Assembly (NCBI GenBank): GCA_028583405.1
Contig: CM053256.1
Coordinates: forward strand, 18,315,534-18,379,533
DNA: 64,000 nucleotides
Reading direction: 5' to 3'
Source of the DNA: Pogonophryne albipinna
Taxonomy: Eukaryota; Chordata; Actinopteri; Perciformes; Artedidraconidae
This document shows positions 48,705-63,179 of the stretch, piece by piece. The position numbers and the translations under genes were made by a program. Each line of letters starts with the position of its first letter. Position 1 is the first letter of the stretch. The notes beneath the pieces were generated by a model that was not told where the DNA came from, ran no database searches, and saw nothing but the letters and a program-made list of their open reading frames with translations.

Positions 48705-50719
48705 GTACGTGCTTCTGGAGTAAACGCAGATATACATTTTCTTAATATTTATTTTCCCACTTTTACAGATAATAGTTGGATTGGTTGCCTAGCAGGCACC
48801 AGACTACTTTGATGAACAGATCTAAATTTGAATGCAAGAAAATGTACGTACATTATTTTTGTCTGCAGAACGGCATAGTGAGTGTCCTTCAAAGCACCAT
48901 AGCTAAAAACCAGCATCATAGAATAATAAGGTGCTTCCACATGAATGTTGGTATGACACGAACAGGGTCTGTCAATCAGGTTTTGAAAGGCAAAGTGCTC
49001 TTGAGCAAGACATACATTTTCCTTGCATCCAAAGGTTTCATACCTAAACTTGTGTTGCTTTTGATGCAACAGAAACACTTGTGATAATAAATGCAAAAAT
49101 GTTTTGTCCTTGAAACTTGACAAAAAAGTGTAAGGTGGTTTTTAGCTAAAGTTTTTATTTAAAGTAAAGCAGTCAATAAACAATTTATCAAACCAAATGA
49201 ATTGGTTATCCATACGGAACCAATCAATTCATAATAAATAAACATATTAAATAATAAATAATATTAAATTGCCCCACCTTTGTTGAATGTATTTAACACA
49301 ATTTTTCATACATCTTTCCTCAGTAAAGTGTTTGCTCTCCTCAGGTGTTTCACAGTGACATCAAACGCATCTCAGGCGCCATTAGAATTAAAGACACTTG
49401 GAGCTAACCATGCACATATACCAGCAGTTAAAAATGTAATTAAGACTTCAAACATGCACTCAGAAGTATGGCACCAAACTTAAAGCTAACTCCTTCCAGC
49501 TTCATACATTTGCACATGCATAGCCACACACACACATATAGAGCTTTTTTTCTTTCTTTCTCGCCACATCCTCTCACTCCACACTATCATTCCTCACCAC
49601 CTTCCCAATAATTGGGCATAACGTTTCCTCCCCGCTCCAAGTCTGTAGCCTTTGAATGACCCGTTCCTCCTTGTCACTCCCTCTTTGTCTCAAACTACAC
49701 CAGTAGGAGGAGAAAGGTAAACAATCTCATTTATTTGAGTACCAAGTACAAATGTCTCTCTCAATTTGAAGAATACTAACCCATTTTCTCCCTAAGGCTG
49801 TTATTGTATGCATTCAAAAGTAGGATTGCTCACTCACACATACACACACACATAAGTATGGATGGATGCATGCGTTTAGTGCACACAAACACAAAGGCAT
49901 CCACAGCTGAGCTGGTGTCAGCTCCTATTATTCGCCTTTGGAGTATATGAGAGGAACAGAGGAGGGATGATCAGGTAATGGTGTCTTCTGTCTTATGAGC
50001 TCTCTCTCTCTTTCAAACACACGCACACTCAGGCTCTGAAGTTCTTATTATTCAGGGCTGACCTCCGAATAACCCTGTTCTCAAGCTCAGATGGGACAAC
50101 ATCAAAAGGCCCGTTTCCTTTTGAACTCGCTGCTTTCTACAGAGAGACAGTTTGACGGAGAAAGAGACTAAGAGAAAAGCGTCTTCCACAGTGATTCTCT
50201 GAGCTAGCTGTCTAGATAGAATTCTACAAACTTGCTTGAGTGAATCCTTAAAAAGTTAGGGTTAGATCAGCTGTCAAAGTTAGATCAGCTGTCAAATCCT
50301 CCTTCCTCTCCCAGGCTGTGAGCTTTACTGTACTGTATGTGCCTAATTTAAAAACTGATTTAAAGTGATGTCGTGATTTAATATTGATGTGTGATGAATA
50401 TTGCAGGAAATTAGCAGGCACACTGCGGGGGTCTGTGATTTCCACTTGCTGGGAGACAGTCATTATGGGTAGATCAGATCGAAACAGACATGAGCCTGGA
50501 TACTGCACAGCAATGCTTTATTTATTCCGGCGCTCTCTTGCGCACATATTTCACATGTGTCAGCGGCTCTTATTTCAAAGTTCTCCCATCTCACTTTTCG
50601 GGAGGCTGTTTTAGGTCACAACTCTAAACCTCCGTTCATCATTTTATTAGTGAACACACGCTAATGCTAAAAGTATGTTTGAACACGGTATCAACGTCCC
50701 TCTGTGTTGTGTCCATCAG
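48705..50719 (+). other. grb10: grb10 intron
   Basis: A 2-kb intron. It holds short CACACA runs near 49523-49540 and 49832-49851 and CTCTCTCT near 50000. No transposon end was recognised. Confidence 0.7.
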
Positions 50720-50864
50720 GAGGTTGCAGGAACAGGAGCAGCAGCTGAGGACATCCTCTCTCCCTGCCATCCCGAACCCCTTCCCCGAGCTCTGCAGTCC
50801 AACCAGCTCCCCTGTCCTCAGCCCCGGCTCTCTACCTCCAGGAGAACCCTCCACTGGCACATAT
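50720..50864 (+). CDS. grb10: grb10 coding exon 4 ([10 protein letters not shown])
   Basis: The acceptor is GTCCATCAG and the donor ATAT|GTAAGT, leaving phase 0. It reads [26 protein letters not shown], then a Ser/Pro-rich piece. [10 protein letters not shown] is the proline-rich signature shared by GRB7, GRB10 and GRB14. In mammals the next exon starts the RA domain; it is not found by 64000, so the gene continues outside the window. Confidence 0.96.
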
Positions 50865-55034
<4,170 letters not shown>

Positions 55035-55251
55035 TACAGTGGGGCAAAAAAGTATTTAGTCAGCCACCAATTGTGCAAGTTCTCCCACTTAAAAAGATGA
55101 GAGAGGCCTGTAATTTTCATCTTAGGTATACCTCAACTATGAGAGACAGAATGAGAAAAAAAATCCAGAAAATCACATTGTCTGATTTTTAAAGAATTTA
55201 TTTGCAAATTATGGTGGAAAATAAGTATTTGGTCAATAACAAAAGTTCATC

Positions 55252-55638
55252 TCAATACTTTGTTATATACCCTTTGTTGGCAATGACAGAGGTCAAACGT
55301 TTTCTGTAAGTCTTCACAAGGTTTTCACACACTGTTGCTGGTATTTTGGCCCATTCCTCCATGCAGATCTCCTCTAGAGCAGTGATGTTTTGGGGCTGTC
55401 GCTGGGCAACACAGACTTCCAACTCCCTCCAAAGATTTTCTATGGGGTTGAGATCTGGAGACTGGCTAGGCCACTCCAGGACCTTGAAATGCTTCTTACG
55501 AAGCCACTCCTTCGTTGCCCGGGCGGTGTGTTTGGGATCATTGTCATGCTGAAAGACCCAGCCACGTTTCATCTTCAATGCCCTTGCTGATGGAAGGAGG
55601 TTGTCACTCAAAATCTCACGATACATGGCCCCATTCAT
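55252..55638 (-). pseudogene. Tc1-like transposase, C-terminal part
   Basis: 128 residues beginning [10 protein letters not shown], with the second catalytic Asp in [10 protein letters not shown] and the third acidic residue in [12 protein letters not shown]. It ends N-K-G-Y-I-T-K-Y and stop. It is the downstream half of the gene whose first half is at 56096-56726, separated by a LINE. Confidence 0.93.
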
Positions 55639-55655
55639 TCTTTCCTTTCATTTAA

Positions 55656-56094
55656 TTTCAAACCTTTATTTAACGAGATTGGTCCCATTGAGATCATAGA
55701 TCTCTTTTTCAAGGGAGACCTGCAGCATATAGATTCCACATGAAACATAAAACAATAAAGGACATTATACATTATATTTACAGGATACATTTACATAGTT
55801 ATAGACATTTACAAGTGCCCATAGTATCAACAAGCATTTCATTTAGCCTAGCTTTAAAAACATGCAGAGGAATGAGATTGCTCAGTTTCAATTCTTGCTG
55901 AAGATTGTTCCAAGCAAGTGGAGCTGCGCACATAAAAGCTGTCTTACCTAAGACAGTCCTTGCTCTTGGCACATCTAACAATACTACATCATGCGATCTC
56001 AGACAATAGCTGCTTGCAACTCTCTGTGTTATCAGAGAGCAGATATAATACGGGAGTTTACCCAACAAAGCTTTATATATAAACGTGTACCAAT
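55656..56094 (-). mobile_element. LINE 3' end (copy 2) nested in Tc1
   Basis: The + strand reads CCTTTATTTAACGAGATTGG, TCCCATTGAGATCATAGATC, the same 3' UTR as at 40210-40265. The minus frame at 55799-56068 (M-L-G-K-L-P-Y-Y-I … A-P-L-A-W-N-N-L-Q) is the polyprotein end. It falls between the I-R-V-K and M-N-G-A-M-Y of the Tc1 transposase. Boundaries are accurate to about 10 bp; target duplication is unclear. Confidence 0.85.
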
Positions 56095-56095
56095 G

Positions 56096-56726
56096 ACTTT
56101 ACACGGATCAGTCGTCCTGGTCCCTTTGCAGAAAAACAGCCCCAAAGCATGATGTTTCCACCCCCATGTTTCACAGTAGGTATGGTGTTCTTTGGATGCA
56201 ACTCAGCATTCTTTCTCCTCCAAACACGTCTAGTTGAGTTTTTACCAAAAAGTTCTATTTTGGTTTCATCTGACCATATGACATTCTCCCAATCCTCTTC
56301 TGGATCATCTAAATGCTCTCTAGCAAACTTCAGACGGGCCTGGACATGTACTGGCTTAAGCAGGGGGGGACGTCTGTCACTGCAGGATTTGAGTCCCTGG
56401 CGGCGTGGTGTGTTACTGATGGTAGCCTTTGTTACTTTGGTCCCAGCTCTCTGCAGGTCATTGACTAGGTCCCCCCGTGTGGTTCTGGGATTTTTGCTCA
56501 CCGTTCTTGTGATCATTTTGACCCCACGGGGTGAGATCTTGCGTGGAGCCCCAGATCGAGGGAGATTATCAGTGGTCTTGTATGTCTTCCATTTTCTAAT
56601 AATTGCTCCCACAGTTGATTTCTTCACACCAAGCTGCTTACCTATTGCAGATTCAGTCTTCCCAGCCTGGTGCAGGTCTACAATTTTGTTTCTGGTGTCC
56701 TTTGACAGCTCTTTGGTCTTGGCCAT
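56096..56726 (-). pseudogene. Tc1-like transposase, N-terminal part
   Basis: Starts [19 protein letters not shown], the paired-like DNA-binding region of Tc1 transposases (helix-turn-helix near residues 8-50 with [14 protein letters not shown]). A second DNA-binding half follows, then the first catalytic Asp in [25 protein letters not shown] leads to G-R-L-I-R-V-K, where the LINE breaks it. Otherwise the frame is open, implying that loss of function came from the LINE insertion. Confidence 0.93.
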
Positions 56727-57094
56727 AATGGAGTTTGGAGTGTGACTGTTTGAGGTTGTGGACAGGTGTCTTTTATACTGATAACGAGTTCAAACAAGTG
56801 CCATTAATACAGTTAACGAGTGGAGGACAGAGGAGGCTCTTAAAGAAGAAGTTACAGGTCTGTGAGAGCCAGAAATCTTGTTTGTTTGTAGGTGACCAAA
56901 TACTTATTTTACCGAGGAATTTACCAATTAATTCATTAAAAATCCTACAATGTGATTTCCTGGATTCTTTCCCCCCATTCTGTCTCTCATAGTTGAAGTG
57001 TACCTAGGATGAAAATTACAGGCCTCTCTCATCTTTTTAAGTGGGAGAACTTGCACAATTGGTGGCTGACTAAATACTTTTTTGCCCCACTGTA

Positions 57095-58418
57095 TATTGC
57101 ATCTATTTATGGCATTAGATTGAATTAAGGGAGCAACATGTGCGGCACATATTCAGTATGTGATGACAGTTATACTGCTATGTTTGCATTGACTGTGTGT
57201 TTCTCCCATTCATGTTGTGAAACAAATGAAAATACACATGTGCTGCACACACTTACTTTAGATCACATTTAAACATGTGGAATACATTTTTAGATGCCTA
57301 CTCACAGCCTTACATATTTGTTTTTGCTATAATGGTAACAGCTGTAGTTCATTTTTCTTTGTTAACTGTATTTTAAATGTGTTTTGCAAAGGGATATTAC
57401 TTGTTGAGTTGTACTTAGTTTCCTTTTCTGTCTTTTTTATAGTCTGAATGTATTCTCTGAATCTGCTGAGCTACAGTATCCCTGAAGGCATCATTAACAT
57501 TTTGCTCTAAGGATGAAGATACTTATCAGTTATTCACCTCATCTCACTTTTCCTCACCTCCCTTTCTCTCTGGATGACTGCTACTCCAGGCGACTTCAAA
57601 GCTATGACACCTACTCATCTTAAAGTTTCACAGTATCAAGTTAACATTTAGATAATGAGCTGATGTTGTCATTTGCCTCCTTATAAGCATGAATAAGAAA
57701 TCATGCGTCCTGTGTTTCAATGTCCTGAAATTCATTACTCTTAGCTTCCCCTCACACTGCACATGTAGTACGCTTTGTATAAAAAGTAGGACTACTTGCT
57801 TTTTTCATTAACTCACTATGGACCGGACCAAGCAACAAAGATATCGTGGTGCAGTAATGAGAAGGACACCATAATTTCTCCCAATGCATCTTTGCGCCGT
57901 TCAAGCAGCTGAAAATACTCTAAAATATGATAATTGTGACTTCTAATGTGCTGCAGAATATGAATGTTGCATACACTCTTATTTATAGCCCCTCAGCAGC
58001 TGAAAAAAGTTGGTGAAGCATGAAGTCGCCAAACTATTAAATTAGATATTTTCAAATCATTCCCAGTTAATGTATGCTTCCCACAGTGTGAACAATTTGA
58101 GTTATTCTCTTAAAATGTATATTAAACCCGCAGCAGTCATCCTCATCATCCTCAAAAGTCACTCCAAAGTTGTATGGCAAACAACGGCTTATTTTCACAT
58201 GAGAGAACAACATGCAGGCGCAGAGCAACTTTAGCATTTTGATGAGTGTGTACACCTGATGAATATGAGTTTAATAATCACTCCTGTTTTTTGCTGTATT
58301 TTGGTTTCTACCATCATGTGAGAAACAAACACATTCAGTCTTTGTAGCTGCTAAAAAATGACGTCACTGTATTTCCAAGTAACACCTGAAGGTTGAGTAA
58401 AATATGAACCTTCTAAAC
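57095..58418 (+). other. grb10: grb10 intron segment
   Basis: About 1.3 kb of AT-rich DNA with no recognised element or exon. Confidence 0.6.
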
Positions 58419-58422
58419 TTAA

Positions 58423-59662
58423 AGGGGAAAGGAAACACCATTACAGCTTTAATATACCGGTAGTTTATTCATTTTACAATGGATATTGATCGTAATATTT
58501 ATTGTATATGATATTACTCGCCAAAAGAAAATTAATTATCCGCCGGCCGGGTGGGGAATTCCGGGACCAGGCCGCTGCCATTAGGGGAGTCCCAAATGGT
58601 GACGTCACTGTGTGGGTCCTCGCTCCGAGTATCCATACCGGATACCATATTTTTGCTTTTGAAAAGAGCATTACCTTGGTTTTATCCACATGTACCAGTG
58701 GTCAGTTGACATATATTTTGTATTATTTTCCAACACCTCATACATCTTGGCAATACCATCCATTGAACACCTAGTCCAGCAATACTAGCCTTTTTAGGGC
58801 TGTTTTCGACAGATGAGCGTGTGTATGCCAGTTTAATTAGTTGAGCTAGAGAACACCCCCAATTCTCCATTGTACGTCATAATAATAGCTACCATTTAGT
58901 TTGGACGCGATTGCGTTAATTAATAAGGTCACACTGTGTCAGTAAATACATGTGTGAGCTAGTAATCTGGTAGTGCTGCAATATTTACCTCTCTCTCGGC
59001 AGCTGAAGCAACTCGTTTGGTGGCTCGAACTTCACGTTTGTTGACACTGTCATTGTCTTGCGCGGCCGACGTGCTGGGACGGTCGGTGTTCCCGACTGCA
59101 TACGTTGAGAAATCGAATATTGTGGGAACAGATCCTGGCTTCAAATCCGATGTTTTGTATTGAACCAGGCATCCAGACTCATCAAACCTCATTTTGTGGA
59201 CATAATCGTCATTTTTAAAGTGTTCGCTGCACACACGTGCGTACTGATTCAGCGGCGGATCGGACCGTTTCATGGAAATAACCCATGCTTTGAGCAGCTT
59301 CTCATCCTTTAGTGGCAGCCTATGGAAATGTACTTCTTCCTTCTTCGTATAAAATCCATTTGTGCAGCCTGGGGCAATACAATACGCTCCTGACGACGAC
59401 CGTTTTCTTTTGTTGTAAACTACTGGTGCATTGCACGCCATGTTGTTTGTTATTGAGCTTTGACCCAGGAAGCCGTACCCACACAGTGACGTCACTGGGA
59501 AAGTCCCGGAGCTATGGAAGCGCCCATGGTCATTAGGCACGTATTTCAAAAAATAAATTTGCGTATCTCGATCGTTTACATTGGAAATAGACTAGATAAA
59601 TACATTTCCTAATGGGAATATTGTCGCATGGAAAGCAGTTTGAAAAGTGTTTCCATTTCCCT
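58423..59662 (-). mobile_element. TTAA-target, THAP-encoding transposon (Kolobok-like)
   Basis: TTAA flanks at 58419-58422 and 59663-59666. Ends AGGGGAAAGGAAACAC and GTGTTTCCATTTCCCT are inverted with one mismatch. It carries a THAP-domain exon on the minus strand. A TTAA target plus a THAP domain is the known combination of the Kolobok superfamily. The catalytic part is absent, so this is a deletion derivative. Confidence 0.85.
58989..59441 (-). CDS. THAP-domain exon of Kolobok-like transposase
   Basis: The frame extends from 59549, but the ATG at 59441 (M-A-C-N-A-P-V-V) is the better start because the upstream part lies near the element end. Counting from the longer frame's first Met, the C2CH zinc module is C57 and C62 (C-I-A-P-G-C), then C107 and H110 (V-C-S-E-H-F), with W89 and the S-V-P-T-I-F box at 140-145, all THAP signatures. 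The frame ends at a good splice donor, GAGAG|GTAAAT (GT at 58988-58987). The exon looks intact and would encode a DNA-binding domain of about 110 residues plus a Ser/Asp tail. No catalytic exon follows inside the element. Confidence 0.85.
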
Positions 59663-59666
59663 TTAA

Positions 59667-59991
59667 AGCAGCCCTTCTAGTTGCTGGAAAGAAGGCGATA
59701 GGATTCAAACAAGAAACACCCGGTATATAAATGATGGGCATCAATCCATCCCTCCTCTCTCTCAGAATCATGGCATTTCTTGGCTGCCTCCTTCCTCAAT
59801 GCTGGAAATACTCCGGGTCAAAGGGCAGATTTTTCCACTGTAAACGGAAAAGCAGATTGGAATGCTGTCGATTCCCAAACTGTTGGCCCCGGTGTGTGGG
59901 AACGTCTGTGGGCGTGTGCACGAGCGTGTGTATTCAAAAGTAAGGGTGTGTTTGTCAGGCGGTCTAGTTTTGTGTGTGTGGAAGCGTGATC
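59667..59991 (+). other. grb10: grb10 intron segment
   Basis: 325 bp between two TTAA elements, with GTGTGTGT-rich text at its right edge. Nothing else was recognised. Confidence 0.6.
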
Positions 59992-59995
59992 TTAA

Positions 59996-60812
59996 AGGTC
60001 CCATGTCATGGCCATTTCCACTGATCATAATTCCATTGTTGAGGTCTACTAGAATAGATTTATACTGTGCAATTTTCCAAACTCACATTGGTTTCGCATA
60101 CAGCATCTCTGTAAAGTATGTATATTCAGCAGTATTCACTCTCTCCACTAAACGGCTCGTTGCAGCTCTTGCCCCCCCCCCCCCCTCCCTGTGAGCCCAG
60201 TGTGCTCCGATTGGTCAGGACCAGTCGGGACGTTGTGAATCGCGCTGAGCTCCGTGGAGGTGTGATTTACTTGTTTAGCGATACACAGCGAAACACAGCC
60301 AAACTCATCCTGAGCACACACAAAGTTACAGCCGGAGTAAAAACAATAAGTGTGGCTTGATATTGAGTAGGAAAAAGGTTGATAAACGCTGTGAGAATGG
60401 GTCTGCAGAGAGAATTTCGCCGCGATCCCAACTGTCTGTTATCAGCCTGCAGCCAGGGAGGAGAGATCAGCAGAGCTGCCTGCACTGAGTGTGTGAGGAA
60501 GTCCGTGGATTGGTCAATTTGGACCAATCAGCGGGGGCTTAACGTAACGGCTCCGCGGACGTAACGTAACGGCTCCACGGATTGGTCCATTTCGTTCCGG
60601 GGACGACATGACATCATGATGTAACCGGAAGAATCAAATGGACAGTGACGTATCTCCAACGAGGCGTTTTGGGGAGGTATTTTCTGTGTTAGAGTTCACT
60701 CGCTACATGGTGTACTTTGAGGGTTTTGACTCTGCACACCATTTACATGCATAAAAACCTTCATAACACACAAGGGGACGGGTAATAACCGGAAAAGCAT
60801 GACATGTCACCT
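59996..60812 (-). mobile_element. TTAA-target MITE, copy B (inverse of copy A)
   Basis: TTAA flanks at 59992-59995 and 60813-60816. The left end AGGTCCCATGTCATGG matches the complement of copy A's right end. GATCATAATTCCATTGTTGA and GGTCTACTAGAATAGATTTA repeat copy A's right module, and TTTGACTCTGCACACC its left module. The middle has C15 (60174-60188) and CpG-rich ACGTAACGGCTCCGCGGA repeats, counterparts of copy A's TCCGCGGAGCCGTTATG. No transposase. Confidence 0.88.
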
Positions 60813-60816
60813 TTAA

Positions 60817-62472
60817 TGTATGCATGTGTGTCTTTACAAGCACGTGTGTGCATCTGTCATAGCTTTAGGCAGTTTGTTTATGTGTGTGTGTTCTGCTTCT
60901 CATTGTAGCACTGATGTGTTCAGCAGGCCGCACTGTGCTGAGATCAAAGGTGACGCAGCGCCAGAAATCTGCTGGGTCACTCTTCGTGCAGCCGGCGTAC
61001 TTTTAAAAGGATCTTAAAGTGAAACACAGAACACAGTGTGTGTGTGTGTGATTTGCAATGTTATGCCACTGGGATTGTTTATGTAATTGTGATCATTTGT
61101 AACTGATGGGAATATAAATAATGCGCTCAAACTGAATGTTTTATTGAGCTTGTGCGTGCCACATCCATGTGTGTATATTTGATCCATGCCTGCCTGCTGG
61201 CCTCCGTATTCCTAATATTACATCTAGTCTCTGAAACCATACACACACAAGGCCTTTACACACAACTCTCTCCCTCACACAAACGCAAACAGACAAACAC
61301 TTTCATGTTATTTGATACTCTTTGTTGCAGTGGTAAAGCGAGCATGCAGGCAGCACAGTGACCCTTTGTCAGCACACACATGTCCCTGCTCTCTTTCTCC
61401 TTCTCAAGCAGACTCATGCATCTCACCATATGCACACATTGCATTGAGTGAATTGAGAGAATTTGCAGCATTGGGTGCTGTGAAATACAAATAGTTTGAC
61501 TGCTGTTGAACAAATGTTACCTGGGGAAGAGAAAGGCAGATTGTGGTCAAGTCTGGAACATCTCATGTGTCACGGCCATATTTATCCCCTGTTGCTAAAT
61601 GGAAACATGCCTCGGCCTGCCACTGCCACACATTCGCACACAAACAGACACACACATACAGATGGCCTGCTGTTGAATATTAAGGTAGGGCATAATTAGC
61701 CTGAGTAATGGTTCAGTTTAGATAACTAGGACTTTAAAGTTGGCAAAGGACTAAGCCACTTGGGAGAAGATTACCATTGCATAGTTCATGCATAAAGACC
61801 TTTGTGGTTAAGGGGAATTTGTTTAGTTGCAGACTCTTGAAGAAGTATCCTTTATACATAGACATAAACTATTGGTTTCCTATTATATGATGACTTAATT
61901 TACACCCTTCCTATGAGTAAAATGGGTCAGTTTAATTGCGACTAAGCTTTCTGCAGCTAACATCCTCTGCCTAGTCTGTACCAGAAAACGGCATGTGTTA
62001 AACACCATATGATGGCTCCGAGCCAATGAAAAAGCATCAGTTTATTAGAATAAAAACAAAGCTGTATATGCATAAAAACCTATGTTGGCACTTCTAACAT
62101 ACTCAACAATTGGTTTCTAACAGGCATGGTAAAGTGAATTTTGCTCTAGGCTGCTACATAATACAAGCACGGAGGAAGCATTGAGACATTCAAAAGACAT
62201 TGGCATATAAGAGCAAATACAGCCTTACATAAATATTTTTTTAAATATCATCTGCCATACATTTCCCCTGCAAGAATAATCATGTTATTATTATTATAAA
62301 TTAAGGACAAGACAAAGTATTGGATTGCAGTGAACTAAGCTATTCAAAAACATTGGCCATGTCAGGCACTGTGTCTGTGCGACTCAACTAGAGCTTCAGG
62401 GGAGGCGCAGCGTGAGAAAAAAATAACGAGAAACAGTGAAATCTAGCTAGTTAACTTCAGCTAACTTTATGC
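60817..62472 (+). other. grb10: grb10 intron segment
   Basis: About 1.65 kb without a recognised exon. TG- and CA-rich simple text occurs near 61030-61050, 61240-61290 and 61640-61670. Confidence 0.6.
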
Positions 62473-63156
62473 GCCATGAATGCCCGTCTCTTGTCCATCC
62501 TCTGCAATGAGATGGGCGCTCACTTCCACCAGCTGCTGCTGCACTCCGAGGTCCGGTGGCTGTCCCGGGGCAAGGTCCTCACTCGCTTGTGTGATTTGCG
62601 CGAGGAAGTTCTCCTCTTCCTCGCCGAAATCAACTCCCCACTGGTCAAGCACATGGAGGACATGAACTGGGTTGCAATGTTGGCCTATCTGTCCGATATC
62701 TTTGACCGGATAAACGTGTTTATTCCTGTCTACATTGCATCCCCGCATCATCCGCCTGTGCGCATCAAAGACGCAGACTCATTGTTCCCACTAAAGTAGG
62801 GGTGAGTGCAATAAGGAGGCAGAGTTGACGTTCAGTGTGTTGCCGGGAGCATATAAGGGTTTATCCACGATGTTGAAAATGTTAAAAATGTTTAAAACAT
62901 AAAGATAAAAAGGTTTAAAAAAGTTATTCTTTAATGTTTTAAGGAGGTGACGCTACTCAGCCAATCAAATCGGTGCAGTCAGTGAGTCAGCACGATAGAT
63001 TCAAACACACACACAGAGACGAGACAAGAAGAGAGAAACAGTCGGAGTCATTTCAAATGGCGTGCTCAAAAAAAGAGAAAGGTAGACAGCGAAAACAGAG
63101 CATTTAATGACATTTTCTCTTACTGGACCTCTTTGAAATGCAATTGAATGCCCCTG
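62473..63156 (+). mobile_element. rearranged hAT debris
   Basis: It consists of a transposase-core piece (62473-62799), then about 200 bp of non-coding DNA, then ATGGCGTGCTCAAAAAAAGA (about 63058) matching the start of the hAT frame at 43649. The end, CTTACTGGACCTCTTTGAAA...CCCCTG, matches the right end of the 42.9-kb hAT. The order core before N-terminus shows rearrangement or two overlapping copies. The outer boundaries are uncertain and no target duplication was found. Confidence 0.65.
62476..62799 (+). pseudogene. hAT transposase core fragment (GTF2IRD2/ZBED5-like)
   Basis: 107 residues: N-E-M-G-A-H-F-H-Q-L-L-L-H-S-E-V-R-W-L-S-R-G-K-V-L, then L-R-E-E-V-L-L-F-L … W-V-A-M-L-A-Y-L-S-D-I-F. 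H-x-E-V-R-W-L-S-R-G is a signature of hAT transposases and domesticated relatives such as ZBED5, GTF2IRD2 and SCAND3. It lacks the zinc finger, most catalytic parts and the dimerisation end. Unusually GC-rich third positions contrast with the surrounding AT-rich DNA. Confidence 0.82.
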
Positions 63157-63179
63157 CATTATAGCAACAACAACAATAA

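Larger units (their letters stand above)
55037..57092 (-). mobile_element. Tc1-like transposon, second family, split by LINE
   Basis: TA duplications flank it at 55035-55036 and 57093-57094. Ends are CAGTGGGGCAAAAAAGTATT and its complement, with inverted repeats running into GCCTGTAATTTTCATC. A transposase on the minus strand is interrupted by a 440-bp LINE 3' end. This is a different Tc1 lineage from the one at 16.7 kb. Confidence 0.95.
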
